A DNA stretch of 64,000 bases from Phycisphaerales bacterium UBA5793 (GCA_002418285.1 DIDT01000037.1:41648-105647); one strand, 5' to 3'. Counted from the stretch's first letter, positions 18,473 through 30,503 are shown. Numbers and translations: made by a program. The notes: generated by a model from the letters alone, not told the origin.

Positions 18473-21400
18473 CTACTTTTTCGGCTTGAAGATGTTGTCC
18501 AGCGCGTTGTCGATCAGGTTGCCGCCGAAGTTCTTGAAGAACTCATTGGCGACGCGCTGCGCTCCCTTGGGATCAGGCTTGATCTCCGGCTTGTCGATGG
18601 GGCCGCGCACGACGAGATAAAACGGCACATTGAGCGGAATATCCGTCAGCAGCGGCGGCGCAATCTTCGTCATGTCTGCAAACACGCTCTTCCAGCCGAT
18701 GAGCGGCACCGACGCGAGCAGATCGAGCTTGCGATTCACAAGATCGACTTTGCCGTTTGTCGTGATCTCAAACGATTGCGACTGCATGACAAACTTGTCG
18801 TATTCGAGCACACCCTTGTTGATGCGCCCGGTGATGGGGGGGATCAGCGTCTCGACCCGATCGACCTGAGTCTTGTCTGTCTTGGGTTTGAGCTGGCCGA
18901 GGAACTCGCCCAGAATGCCCTGCGTCGGCACGTAGAGTTGCCCGAGATCGAGCGTAAACTGCCCGCCAAGTTTGGAAATGTCGCCATCGAGCGGCAAAAC
19001 GAGCTTCGACGCATTGAACGCGATCGGTCCCGCCTTCTTCTGCACGTCATAGAGCAACGGATTGACGTTGGACAGCAGCGTCGTCGACATCTCCGGCGTC
19101 ACCTCAAGCGATGCCGCGAGCGGATTGGCGGACTCGATCACCAGCGTGTTGTCGCGCAGATCCGCTTTGGGAACATTCAGCGTTCCGGTCGGCGTGATGA
19201 TCGACGCCGTCAGCGAACCCCCGTTGGCGTAGGCGTCAACAACATTCACACTCATGTCCATGGACGGACCCAGCGCTGCGACCAGTTTGCCATCCAACTG
19301 CGCAAACGCATCAACGATTGCGACCGGCACGCCCTTCAATGTCCCGTTCGCGCTGTGGCGTCGGTCATCCGGGTTCGAAGTTGCCGATTTGACCGAGCCA
19401 GTAAGATCGATTCCGCCGGGTGTGGCGCTGGTACCCGTGGAGGTCGTACTCTTGAGCTGTGCCGTGATCCCTTCCGCCAGGCTCTTGCCGCCAAGCTTCA
19501 GCAGCGTATCCGCCAGTGAGAAGTTCGTCGTCCCCTGCCTAAGTGCGATGCGCGGCACCACCACATCAGCATCGACGGCCAGCTGCCGCGGGTCATACGC
19601 GCCGCCGCTCAGGGCGGCCAGTGGAAGCGAGATGCTGCGCACCGTGGCACTCAGTTCTGAGTCCTCCGTTGCAGCCCACTGCGTCCCAGGCGCAGCCGAC
19701 ACGGCTGCGCCCGTCCATTCATTGAGGAACTTGCCAAGCCGCGCGCGATCGACGTGCGCCGCCAGCGTACCGGGCGTGTTTACCACGAGCCGATCGTCCT
19801 GCAATCGTCCGGCGACGTGGGCGGATGCCTGATCGAACTTCGCCGAAACGAGCAAATCGTCGGTGAGCTCACCCTGATCGTTGACGACCGACCCGACCTC
19901 CAGCCCTCCTTTGCCTCCGAGCCACGCGGTGAGCAGACCGGGTTCGAGCGCCAGGGTGTTCTCAATCGCCGAAACGTTGATGTCTGTCGCGGATACGCGC
20001 CCGCGCGACTTCGTCCAGTCGCCGCCGATGGTGTACCGAAGATCCGAGTTGATGCTGGCAATGGCGTTCTTGCCATCGCTGACCTGACCGGTCAGGGCGT
20101 ATTTCCCCACGCCATTGAGTCCGGCTGCCCAGTCGCCGTTGAGCTTGACATTGACCGTCGTGAGCGAGCCGGGCACACCCGAAATGCCGGTGACCACGGC
20201 TCGCGGTGTTGACGCATCGAGTTTCAGTGGCCAGACGTTGAATGCAGCGCCGGCTGCAGCCTTCGATGGCATCGACAGGACAAAGGTCAGATCCGCCGGC
20301 TCCGCCAGTGCCGCGACCGGCTCTGGCCCGAGCAACGCCGCCACCAGCGCCGGCGTCGCCCGTTGCGTGCCGCGCAGCTCGAACAGTGGCTGTTCATTCT
20401 GCAGGGCATAGGTTAATTGCAGATCACTCCGTTCGCCACGCATCGTCGCGTTCGCTGAGAGTCCGGCAGGGAATTGGATCGCGTTGAGCGTCAGTCGAAT
20501 CGGTCCACCCAGCGTCTCCGTGACCACGCGAGCCTGCTCGCCGGCCCACGCGTTGACCACCTCGAGCGGCACCGGCATGTCAGCGGTTTCAAAGCTGACC
20601 GTGCGCGTTGCCGCGTCCAGCGCATTGGCCACTTCGCCCGTACCGTTCACATTCAGCGCCACACCATCCTGCTTGATCGCTGCCTTGATGTCGGCTCCGA
20701 CCTTCTGACTCAGCGAATCAGTGCGGAAATCGATCGCCAGGCTGTCCACGTCGTAGCGCTTGGCTGCTGTCGGCGTCTCGCCTTCCGCTGGAACTGCGGT
20801 GTACGTGCCTCGCGCATTGAGCAGAACCACCGAGCCCTGCGCCGCCGCCGACCTCCAAGCCTCCGAATCCGCCTCGGTCGGCAGCATCGCTTTGAGTGAA
20901 GTGATACGAACCGTCGCCTGTCCGCCCTCTTCAAGACGCACCTCGGGCGCTGACTCGGCCACCATCGTCGCCAGTCGATCGCGCAGCGCGGGACTGACGG
21001 TCAGCGTCGCTTCAATCGGCTGATCCTTGATCGACTCGATGCGACCGTCGGCCAGGCGCAGATTGGCGTTCACGCTGCCTTGCGCCGAATCGGATGACAT
21101 GATCAGCCAGGTCGCGTTCGCGTCCGCGGGAGATGAGCCGGCAGACAGTTCTACGCGCGTCAGCATCGGACCAACCGCATCGACCACCCAGCCACCCGCG
21201 CCGGACACCGAATCGATGAGCGAAGTCGGCACGCTTTGCGTGCGCAGCATGCCGGCCAGTCCAAGAGTCTCGCTCGACCACGCGCCATCGCTCTTGAACG
21301 CACGAAGCAAGGTGATCTGCGCGCTAACTGGAGCGCTGACCTGCCGACCGGGCTCAGTCAGATACGAGGTCAGCTCCGCCGTCGACATGAGCGTGATCTC

Positions 21401-22612
21401 TCTGGTCGGATCATCACTTGTGATGTGAACTCCGAAGTTGCGAACATCCGCAGCCGGCACATCCGTGCGCCCCGTCTTGAGCGATGCTGCATCCACGCCC
21501 AGTGTCGCATCGAGCTTTCCCGTGGCGAGATCAAGTGAACCATCGCCGGTCGGCAATTGAACTGACAAGGTCTGGATGTGCAGGTTCGCCGTAGCCTTCT
21601 GCGTGAGTGATATCCCGGCCAGCGCGTCGACACCCACGACCCTCTCGAGCGTTTCTTGAGTGGCCGTCACGCTCACCGTTCCGGCCGTGACGTTCAGCCG
21701 GCGCTGCGCATCGACCGTGGCGGCGATTTCAGCGTTGGCGCGGGGCGAGCTGGCGGTCAGCTTTGCCTCACCGCCGCCCATCCCACCAGTGGCGCTGATC
21801 GTCAGGTTGACCGAATCGCCAAGGACAGCGCTGAGCCGCCCGCGTTCGCCGATCATCTGTTCAAGGATTGGCACCGGCAGGTTTTCGCCCTTCACCTCGG
21901 CGGCCAGGCGGGTCTGATCAATCTGCAGGGCGCCGTCCGCAGCTGCGAAATCCGAAATCGAGGCATCGACCTGGAACGAGCCCTTCGTCGAGCCAACCTC
22001 TGTGGCCCCGCCCAACTTGAGCGTCACGGGCGAGCGCCCGTCAATCGCGAACTTCCCCTGCACATCACGTACCGCCATGGTCGGCTGCGAAGAACCGGGC
22101 AGTGGCACGTACTTGACGTTCAAATCCTTGAGTTCAAGCGCCGCCTTGACGCCATCGGGAATGATGACTTCGCTGAGATCTTCAGCCTTGCCGGCAGGGG
22201 TGGACTTGGCGCCGCCGCCCTTTGTCTCATTCTTCGTCGGCGATTCGTACACCGTAACATCGCCCGAGAGCACCACAGTGCCGAAGTCGCGCGAGCCTTG
22301 CGCCCACGCCCAGAGCGATCCCTTGAACGCAGCCGAAACGTCGGCGACTTCCCGATTCTGCGCATCTTTGATGCGCAGGCCGCCGATCGCCTGATCGCCG
22401 CTCCATGTCAGGTTGAGCGAGTCGATCGAGAAGCGCATCGCATCGGTCGAGAGTTTCGATGCGACATAGGATCGCCCCGCGCTTGTGCCCAGCAACCACG
22501 GCAGCTGCCACAACGCCGCAAGCACCACCAGCACCACCGCCGCAAATGCAATCGCCACCCACCGCTTCCAGCGGCGCGGTTGGCGCTCAAGTGAGTCTTT
22601 GGACCGGCCCAT
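18473..22612 (-). CDS. very large AsmA-like envelope protein
   Basis: A 1379-residue protein with an N-terminal cytoplasmic basic stretch, one membrane anchor (WVAIAFAAVVLVVLAALWQL) and a huge, beta-rich, Ser/Thr/Ala-rich periplasmic part. The N-terminal pattern after the anchor (GRSYVASKLS, FSIDSLNLTWSGDQAIGGLRIKD) and the C-terminal strings (LYVPTQGILGEFLGQL; MQSQSFEITTNGKVDLVNRKLDL in parts; PLIGWKSVFADMTKI) are typical of AsmA-family proteins, thought to bridge the two membranes for lipid movement. It is about twice the length of E. coli AsmA. ATG 22612 has GGGGAG upstream and is preferred over the in-frame GTG at 22624. Confidence 0.78.
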   Translation of the reverse strand: MGRSKDSLERQPRRWKRWVAIAFAAVVLVVLAALWQLPWLLGTSAGRSYVASKLSTDAMRFSIDSLNLTWSGDQAIGGLRIKDAQNREVADVSAAFKGSLWAWAQGSRDFGTVVLSGDVTVYESPTKNETKGGGAKSTPAGKAEDLSEVIIPDGVKAALELKDLNVKYVPLPGSSQPTMAVRDVQGKFAIDGRSPVTLKLGGATEVGSTKGSFQVDASISDFAAADGALQIDQTRLAAEVKGENLPVPILEQMIGERGRLSAVLGDSVNLTISATGGMGGGEAKLTASSPRANAEIAATVDAQRRLNVTAGTVSVTATQETLERVVGVDALAGISLTQKATANLHIQTLSVQLPTGDGSLDLATGKLDATLGVDAASLKTGRTDVPAADVRNFGVHITSDDPTREITLMSTAELTSYLTEPGRQVSAPVSAQITLLRAFKSDGAWSSETLGLAGMLRTQSVPTSLIDSVSGAGGWVVDAVGPMLTRVELSAGSSPADANATWLIMSSDSAQGSVNANLRLADGRIESIKDQPIEATLTVSPALRDRLATMVAESAPEVRLEEGGQATVRITSLKAMLPTEADSEAWRSAAAQGSVVLLNARGTYTAVPAEGETPTAAKRYDVDSLAIDFRTDSLSQKVGADIKAAIKQDGVALNVNGTGEVANALDAATRTVSFETADMPVPLEVVNAWAGEQARVVTETLGGPIRLTLNAIQFPAGLSANATMRGERSDLQLTYALQNEQPLFELRGTQRATPALVAALLGPEPVAALAEPADLTFVLSMPSKAAAGAAFNVWPLKLDASTPRAVVTGISGVPGSLTTVNVKLNGDWAAGLNGVGKYALTGQVSDGKNAIASINSDLRYTIGGDWTKSRGRVSATDINVSAIENTLALEPGLLTAWLGGKGGLEVGSVVNDQGELTDDLLVSAKFDQASAHVAGRLQDDRLVVNTPGTLAAHVDRARLGKFLNEWTGAAVSAAPGTQWAATEDSELSATVRSISLPLAALSGGAYDPRQLAVDADVVVPRIALRQGTTNFSLADTLLKLGGKSLAEGITAQLKSTTSTGTSATPGGIDLTGSVKSATSNPDDRRHSANGTLKGVPVAIVDAFAQLDGKLVAALGPSMDMSVNVVDAYANGGSLTASIITPTGTLNVPKADLRDNTLVIESANPLAASLEVTPEMSTTLLSNVNPLLYDVQKKAGPIAFNASKLVLPLDGDISKLGGQFTLDLGQLYVPTQGILGEFLGQLKPKTDKTQVDRVETLIPPITGRINKGVLEYDKFVMQSQSFEITTNGKVDLVNRKLDLLASVPLIGWKSVFADMTKIAPPLLTDIPLNVPFYLVVRGPIDKPEIKPDPKGAQRVANEFFKNFGGNLIDNALDNIFKPKK

Positions 22613-22680
22613 GAGGCTCCCCACCCTTCTTCATCGTGATGTCGAATAATAGGTCGACGGGGCCGTGCGCTACCCGTCAA

Positions 22681-24165
22681 TCATCCGTCCATCATGTACG
22701 AATCGAACGAATAGTTCGGCGCTTCGCGCGTGATGGTGATGTCGTGGGGATGTGATTCGACGAGGCTCGCGCTGCTGACCTTCGTGAACCGGGCCTGGGT
22801 GCGCAGGTCTTCCATTGTTTGGCAGCCGCAGTAGCCCATCGCCGCCCGTACCCCGCCAACCATCTGGTAGACGAAATCCGCAAGTTTGCCGCGGAACGGC
22901 ACAAGGCCCTCGACGCCTTCGGGCACAAACTTACTCGTCGGCGAGTCGCTCTTCTGGCCGTACCGATCCGCCGAACCCTTGGCCATGGCACCAGCCGAAC
23001 CCATGCCGCGATACGACTTGTAACGCCGACCACGCCGGATGACGATTTCGCCCGGCGATTCTTCGAGGCCGCCAAAAAGCGAGCCCATCATGACGCTCGA
23101 CGCTCCTGCTGCAAGCGCTTTGGCGATGTCACCTGATGACCGAATGCCGCCATCGGAGATGACTGGGATGCCGGCGCCATCCGCCGCAATGCAGGCATTG
23201 AAGATCGCACTGATTTGCGGCACACCCACGCCCGTCACCACGCGCGTCGTGCAGATCGAACCGGGCCCGATGCCGACTTTGACCGCGTCAACACCCGCCT
23301 CGATCAGGTCGCGCGCCGCCTCCGTTGTTGCGATATTGCCTGCGATGATCTCAATCTCAAATTGCTTGCGGATCTCACGAACGGTATTGAGTACATTCTC
23401 ACTGTGTCCGTGGGCCGTATCCACGATGATCACGTCGACTTCAGCCCCAACCAGCGCCTCGATGCGATCATACTGATGCACCCCCACCGCTGCCCCCACA
23501 CGAAGTCGGCCGCGATCATCACGACACGCCAGCGGGTGTTGCTCGAGATTGTCAATGTCGCGCATCGTAATCATGCCGGTTAAGCAGCCCGAACCATCAA
23601 CGAGCAGCAGCTTCTCCACCTTGCGCCGACTGAGAATGTCTTTGGCCTGTTCAAGAGTTGTATTGCTCGGGCCGGTCACCAGGTGCTCGCTGGTCATCAC
23701 ATCGCGAACGAGCTGATCGCGCGACTCGAGGAACTTGATGTCGCGCCGCGTGAGGATGCCGACCACTTTCCCGTGCCCCGCGCCATCGGCCGTTACGGGG
23801 AAACCAGAGACGTGGAACTTCTCCATGAGATCAAGCGCAATCGATACCGGTTGATCAGGATTGAGCGTCACGGGGTCAGTGATGACGCCGTTTTCCGATC
23901 GCTTGACCTGCACGACCTCGCGCGCCTGGTCCTCCAGGCTGAGGTTCTTGTGGATGATGCCGATTCCACCCTCCTGCGCCAGCGCAATAGCCAGCGAGGA
24001 CTCTGTCACCGTGTCCATGGGCGCACTGACAAGCGGGATATTGATTCGAATGTTGCGGGTGAGGCGGGTGGACGTGTCCACCGAGGAGGGCAGGACATCC
24101 GACCGGCGGGGAATGAGAAGCACGTCGTCGAACGTAATGCCGTCGCTGATGATCTTCTGTTCCAT
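22681..24165 (-). CDS. guaB: IMP dehydrogenase
   Basis: A 494-residue IMP dehydrogenase, which oxidises IMP to XMP with NAD in guanine nucleotide synthesis. The N-terminal GITFDDVLLIPRRSDVLPS, two CBS domains between about residues 95 and 205, the catalytic-Cys loop GIGPGSICTTRVVTG, the phosphate-binding ISDGGIRSSGDI and YRGMGSAGAM and the flap EGVEGLVPFRG are all present. I use ATG 24165 because it starts the conserved N-terminus; the frame is open to 24258 but the extra 31 residues are not family-like. It is divergent from uvrC with about 180 bases between starts. Confidence 0.96.
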   Translation of the reverse strand: MEQKIISDGITFDDVLLIPRRSDVLPSSVDTSTRLTRNIRINIPLVSAPMDTVTESSLAIALAQEGGIGIIHKNLSLEDQAREVVQVKRSENGVITDPVTLNPDQPVSIALDLMEKFHVSGFPVTADGAGHGKVVGILTRRDIKFLESRDQLVRDVMTSEHLVTGPSNTTLEQAKDILSRRKVEKLLLVDGSGCLTGMITMRDIDNLEQHPLACRDDRGRLRVGAAVGVHQYDRIEALVGAEVDVIIVDTAHGHSENVLNTVREIRKQFEIEIIAGNIATTEAARDLIEAGVDAVKVGIGPGSICTTRVVTGVGVPQISAIFNACIAADGAGIPVISDGGIRSSGDIAKALAAGASSVMMGSLFGGLEESPGEIVIRRGRRYKSYRGMGSAGAMAKGSADRYGQKSDSPTSKFVPEGVEGLVPFRGKLADFVYQMVGGVRAAMGYCGCQTMEDLRTQARFTKVSSASLVESHPHDITITREAPNYSFDSYMMDG

Positions 24166-24344
24166 GCTGAAAATACGCGAACGGGCTGCGCGAGTCAATC
24201 CGGACAACAACCGTGCGACGTCGATCTGAGGTAAAACGCCGAGATCGAACGCAACCATGACCCGAAAACAAAAGGTAGTGTGCCGGCACGACGAGCCGAG
24301 CCGCCAACCCCGTTTCCCCCCTCCTCGCGTACCATTCCACGCAC

Positions 24345-25685
24345 ATGTCTGAACCCAATACCCGCATTCCTGATCTGCTGCGCAAGGCCCGGGCCCTGCC
24401 GCGCTCGCCCGGCGTCTACCTCATGAAAGACGACAAGGGTCGGGTTCTGTACGTTGGCAAGGCGTCGAGGCTGCGCGATCGGGTGAGTTCCTACTTCATC
24501 CCCTCGACCGACCTCGGCCCGCGCAAGCAGCCCATGCTCGACGTCGTTCACGACTTTGACACGATCGACTGCGAAAGCGAGTGGGAAGCCCTGCTCGCCG
24601 AGAACCGCCTCATCAAGGACTTGCACCCCCACTACAACGCCTTCCTGACGGATGACAAGACCTTCCCATACCTCGCCGTCACACTGCGCGACGACTTCCC
24701 CGGAGTGTTCATCACCCGCAACCCGTCGGACCCCAAACTCAAAGGCGCCAAGTTCTACGGCCCCTTCACGACCGGCTACGCGCTCCAGGACGCGGTCAAG
24801 ATGCTCCAGGGGGTGTTCAAGTACCGCACGTGCAGTCTCGACATCCTCTCAGGCGACCCGCGCAACAACACCTTCCGTCCCTGCCTGCTGTACACGATCG
24901 GCCAGTGCACCGCCCCGTGCGCCAACAGGATTGACAAGGAAACATACCGCGAGGACATCCGCCGCTTCATGCGTTTTCTTGAATCAAAGCGATCGGCAAT
25001 GATCCGCGAGCTGCGCGAGGAAATGGAGCAGGCGAGTGCAAAACTCGAATTCGAACGCGCCGCGGTGCTGCGCGACCAAGTCCGCGCCATTGAGAAACTC
25101 GACGATCGTGGCCGCATCACTGACGGCTGGCAGCCCGAAGCTGAACTCATGGTCGGCATCGATCCCAAACGAAGCCTGCGCAGCCTGAAGCGCACGCTCA
25201 AACTCGACGCCGACATCCGCTGCATCGAAGGCATTGACATCGCCCACCTGCAGGGCGGTGAGACAGTCGGGTCCAAGGTCTGCTTCGTCGACGGTCGGCC
25301 GTTCAAGGAGGAATACCGCCGCTACAAGATCCGCACGGTCGACAACGACGACTACATGGCCATTCGCGAAGTCGTCTCGCGCCGCTACCGTGACGCCGGC
25401 CAGGGACACGAGCTTTACCCCGATGTCATTCTCATCGACGGCGGACTCGGCCAGTTGCACGCAGCGCTCGAAGCCTTTGAAACGCTCGACGTCAAGCCGC
25501 CAATGGTCATCTCGCTGGCGAAGAAGGAAGAACTGATCTACATCCAGCGCCAGAGCGAACCCATCCGCCTCGGCCGCGAAAACCTCGGTCTGCGCCTCTG
25601 CCAGGCGATTCGCGATGAAGCGCATCGCTTCGCCCAGCACTACCACCATGTGCTGCGCCGCAAAAAAACCCTGGGGGAGAAGTGA
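24345..25685 (+). CDS. uvrC: excinuclease ABC subunit C, short form lacking the HhH domain
   Basis: A 446-residue UvrC, the nuclease that makes both incisions in nucleotide excision repair. The GIY-YIG domain (SPGVYLMKDDKGRVLYVGKA) is at the N-terminus, the Cys cluster region CLLYTIGQCTAPC follows, then the UVR helix pair (LREEMEQASAKLEFERAAVL) near residue 220. The RNase H-like nuclease core retains its acidic residues and His (EGIDIAH, CFVDG, LIDGGLGQ, RDEAHRFA). The protein stops at KTLGEK right after this core, about 150 residues before a normal end, so the tandem helix-hairpin-helix domain is missing. No remnant of it follows; a convergent gene begins within 8 bases. Confidence 0.92.
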   Translation: MSEPNTRIPDLLRKARALPRSPGVYLMKDDKGRVLYVGKASRLRDRVSSYFIPSTDLGPRKQPMLDVVHDFDTIDCESEWEALLAENRLIKDLHPHYNAFLTDDKTFPYLAVTLRDDFPGVFITRNPSDPKLKGAKFYGPFTTGYALQDAVKMLQGVFKYRTCSLDILSGDPRNNTFRPCLLYTIGQCTAPCANRIDKETYREDIRRFMRFLESKRSAMIRELREEMEQASAKLEFERAAVLRDQVRAIEKLDDRGRITDGWQPEAELMVGIDPKRSLRSLKRTLKLDADIRCIEGIDIAHLQGGETVGSKVCFVDGRPFKEEYRRYKIRTVDNDDYMAIREVVSRRYRDAGQGHELYPDVILIDGGLGQLHAALEAFETLDVKPPMVISLAKKEELIYIQRQSEPIRLGRENLGLRLCQAIRDEAHRFAQHYHHVLRRKKTLGEK

Positions 25686-25692
25686 GTTCGGC

Positions 25693-26118
25693 TCAGTCGT
25701 ACTTGGCGCGCGAGATGGCCAGATACACGAGCACGATCTCAACCATGATGGTGATGTAGAACGGCGTATCGCTGCCCAGCAGGTACGACAACTCAATCAT
25801 GGCCAGCACAAACACGGCGTTGAGCGCATGCAGCCATATCAATGCACCGGGCGAGGCGCCCTTACTCCATCGCGCGATCACCCCGGCCACGAGTCCCGGC
25901 CAGCTCGCCACGCACCACAGAAACCACGCAATCGGCCAATCGGTAAACCCCGTCAATCCCAGCAACCGTTCATTCACCAGCAGCACGAGGCCGACTCCCG
26001 CCGCGTATCCGATCAGGGTGAAGATGATAAACCCGAGCACGCTGCATTGTTGGCGCGATTCGCGGACAAAGTGCCTACCCTCCCGCTTACCGCCTGCGTT
26101 CGCACCCCAACGCATCAC
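25693..26118 (-). CDS. hypothetical membrane protein with four predicted helices
   Basis: A 141-residue protein with four hydrophobic segments (for example VLGFIIFTLIGYAAGVGLVLL and YITIMVEIVLVYLAIS) and short charged loops. No family is recognised. The start is uncertain: ATG 26118 would leave only 20 bases to the divergent cyclophilin start, whose ribosome-binding site lies there, so a start further inside, such as GTG 26067, is plausible. The gene converges on uvrC with a 7-base gap. Confidence 0.55.
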   Translation of the reverse strand: MMRWGANAGGKREGRHFVRESRQQCSVLGFIIFTLIGYAAGVGLVLLVNERLLGLTGFTDWPIAWFLWCVASWPGLVAGVIARWSKGASPGALIWLHALNAVFVLAMIELSYLLGSDTPFYITIMVEIVLVYLAISRAKYD

Positions 26119-26138
26119 TCCACAAGGGAGATTCAGCC

Positions 26139-26621
26139 ATGCCCGACTACCCCCAAGTTGAACTCGACACCGAATTCGGCGCCATGACCGTCGAACTCTG
26201 GAACGATGTCGCGCCCAACCATGCCGCCAACTTCATCAAACTCGTCGACGACGGCTTCTACGACGGCCTCACGTTCCACCGCATCATCCCCCAGTTCGTC
26301 ATTCAGGGCGGCTGCCCCAAAGGCGATGGCACCGGCGGCCCGGGCTGGAGCGTCAAGGCCGAGTTCAACAATCGCAAGCACGAGAAGGGCGTCCTGTCCA
26401 TGGCGCGCAGCAGCGATCCCAATTCAGCTGGAAGTCAGTTCTTCATCTGCCTGGGCCGCGAACACTGCCGGCATCTCGACGGACAGTACACGGCCTTCGG
26501 CAACGTGATCGACGGCATCGAAGTCGTCGACCAGATCGCCGCCACGCAGGGCGCCGGCCAGGAAGAGGGGCGCACAGGCAATGCCCCGCGCATCAACTCC
26601 GCCAAGGTTATCAAGCGCTAG
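26139..26621 (+). CDS. cyclophilin-type peptidyl-prolyl cis-trans isomerase
   Basis: A 160-residue single-domain cyclophilin that catalyses prolyl isomerisation during folding. Active-site residues are visible in FHRIIPQFVIQGG (Arg and Phe), SAGSQFFICLG (Gln and Phe) and the His-containing LDGQYTAFGNVIDG. There is no signal peptide, so it is probably cytoplasmic, like PpiB. ATG 26139 has AGGGAG nine bases upstream. It converges on the metallophosphoesterase gene with a 4-base gap. Confidence 0.95.
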   Translation: MPDYPQVELDTEFGAMTVELWNDVAPNHAANFIKLVDDGFYDGLTFHRIIPQFVIQGGCPKGDGTGGPGWSVKAEFNNRKHEKGVLSMARSSDPNSAGSQFFICLGREHCRHLDGQYTAFGNVIDGIEVVDQIAATQGAGQEEGRTGNAPRINSAKVIKR

Positions 26622-26625
26622 CGCA

Positions 26626-28527
26626 TCAGAACCGGTTCGGCAAGATGATCGTGCTGCCCGCCTTCGGGTCCGCCCAGCGCCGCCATTGCGTGTGATAGGT
26701 GTCGTCGTTATCCGCCACCTCGATGTTGAAGGGCACTTCCTGACCAGGCTCACCCACCAGATCGAGCGGCACCTGGATGATCACCCCGTATCCACTGTTG
26801 CTCTCAATGGTGTCCCAGGTGATGCGCGACTCGCGCTCGAGCGTGTATGTGAACTGATCCGGTTTGTTCAGCACAGCGTGTGCCGTCGCTCGCCACGTTG
26901 GCGAGGAGCCATCCGTTGTCATGGGTTCGATGAGGTAGATCCTCTGATTCTCGCCCGAGCCGATGCGCACCACGATTGCATCTGAGACCGGGTTGGCCAC
27001 GCGAACCGTCGCATCGTCTTCCGCCAGATAGCACGGCACGTCATCACGAGCCGCCACGGCAATGTTGAGGCTTCCCTCGTGAATCGAGAGGCCAATGTCC
27101 GGGTTCGGCTCGGGCAGGTCATACACGTCGTACTTCCACGAGCACGCCATCATGTCCACCACTCCGTACGGCCCAACCACGTAGCGCATCCGCAAAGGCA
27201 CTCGGCAACGCAATTCCACCGGCACCTGCCGGCCCTTCGAATCTTCGAACGTCGCCGTAAAGTTGAATTCGGGCGGCAGGATCATGCGCGGCTGCACTTC
27301 GCAGCGCACCGCCAACTCCACATCCGTCCACTGGCCGGGCGCAATCGTCACCGGCGTCATCGGGCCAACCTGCCGAAACGGCGTGGCAATATCGCTGACG
27401 TAGGTATTCAGAATGTCCTGTTGCGTGCGATCGACGAGGTTCAACCCCGGCACCGTCTGATCGGTCGGAGCCGCATTGAACAGACCGCCGACGACGGTGA
27501 TCGGCACATCGATCGGATTGCTGAACTTGAAACGCACCGACTCGCTGATTGGCCCGCGGACCGGCTGATCGAGCACGGTCAGACACTCGACAGCCTGATC
27601 GCCCTTGAGTCGAAACGAACGGTTCTGATCAACCGCCAGAAGAAAGTCATCGGGCAACGTGGCGCCAACGCCCTGGAAGTACATCCCGACATGGCCATCG
27701 TCGCCGATGCGCAACAGTGCGAGGTGCTGCATCTGCCCGGCGAGCGGCCCCTGGTCGACCATTCCGCCACACGTGCCGATGATCTGGTACTGCACACCAT
27801 CGCGATCATGGTCCTTCTGCACACTGTGGAAGTGGCCGGCGATGACGAGCACGTCGACACCCGATTGCCGGGCCCCGGCCAGCACCGCGTGAATCTCATC
27901 CCAGTGCGAACTGCGATACCGCCACGCGGGCTTGTGCATGAGCACGATGATGGGCTTGTGCGCAATCGATGCCACCCTGATCTGTCCCGTTGCCCACTCA
28001 ATCTGCTCGTCGCTGAATACCGGCGCCGACTCGAGTTGCTCATCGCTGTAGAGCGCCAATACCGTTGCAAAATCAAAGTGCGCCGCGAAGTACAGCGGGC
28101 CGAATCGTTCTTTGTACCGATTCTCGAACTGGTGATCGTCCGGATTCCGAAAACCGGAAATGACATCGTGATTGCCCGCGATTGGAAAAAACGGCGCCTG
28201 CAACTGGTCAACGATTTTGAAGTAGGCATCCGCCTCGGCGTCATATGTCGTCATGGAGCGCGTGTAGCCCTGCACCATGTCGCCGATTGTGAACACCGCC
28301 TGCGGCTGAGTGCGATTCAGATCCTCGATCGCCTTGCTCAGGTAGGGCATGCCCCAGTCGCGGCCTGCGGTGCGGTCGGGCAGAATCGCCAGCGTGTGAA
28401 CCACCGACGTGTGCTCGGGTGCGGGCAGGGCTCGGCCGTCGGTCCCCGCATCGATGCGTGTCTGCCCGAACGCCGAAGAAACCACGAGGCAAAGGAGTAG
28501 GAGACAGGTGGCAAAATACCGTTGCAT
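26626..28527 (-). CDS. secreted calcineurin-like metallophosphoesterase
   Basis: A 633-residue secreted protein. It begins with a signal peptide (MQRYFATCLLLLCLVVSSAFG) and GGAG lies five bases before the ATG. Residues about 45-300 hold a binuclear metallophosphoesterase fold: ILPDRTAG in place of the usual DxH start, then GDMVQG, GNHDVISG, VLMHKPAW and GHFHSVQ. The first metal ligand region lacks the usual DxH His (Asp-Arg-Thr), a variant seen in some secreted members. The C-terminal half is beta-rich with no recognised domain and may bind substrate or cell wall. Substrate is unknown. Confidence 0.82.
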   Translation of the reverse strand: MQRYFATCLLLLCLVVSSAFGQTRIDAGTDGRALPAPEHTSVVHTLAILPDRTAGRDWGMPYLSKAIEDLNRTQPQAVFTIGDMVQGYTRSMTTYDAEADAYFKIVDQLQAPFFPIAGNHDVISGFRNPDDHQFENRYKERFGPLYFAAHFDFATVLALYSDEQLESAPVFSDEQIEWATGQIRVASIAHKPIIVLMHKPAWRYRSSHWDEIHAVLAGARQSGVDVLVIAGHFHSVQKDHDRDGVQYQIIGTCGGMVDQGPLAGQMQHLALLRIGDDGHVGMYFQGVGATLPDDFLLAVDQNRSFRLKGDQAVECLTVLDQPVRGPISESVRFKFSNPIDVPITVVGGLFNAAPTDQTVPGLNLVDRTQQDILNTYVSDIATPFRQVGPMTPVTIAPGQWTDVELAVRCEVQPRMILPPEFNFTATFEDSKGRQVPVELRCRVPLRMRYVVGPYGVVDMMACSWKYDVYDLPEPNPDIGLSIHEGSLNIAVAARDDVPCYLAEDDATVRVANPVSDAIVVRIGSGENQRIYLIEPMTTDGSSPTWRATAHAVLNKPDQFTYTLERESRITWDTIESNSGYGVIIQVPLDLVGEPGQEVPFNIEVADNDDTYHTQWRRWADPKAGSTIILPNRF

Positions 28528-28670
28528 GGGTCGCTCCGCGCGAGGATCACTTGGACTGAATCCCCCAACGGTAGCGTCCCGCCGCCAGATGTGCCCGCGA
28601 GTGGCACGTCACAATCGCGCAAGAAACCGCGCGGTCTCGCGCCGGCCGCAACAATCGAGATCGCCTGAGC

Positions 28671-30503
<1,833 letters not shown>

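Noticed and set aside
27079..28500. Long open frame (473 codons) on the plus strand
   Set aside because: It is antisense to the metallophosphoesterase gene, has Arg/His-rich translation typical of a shadow frame in high-GC DNA, and no ribosome-binding site or family match.
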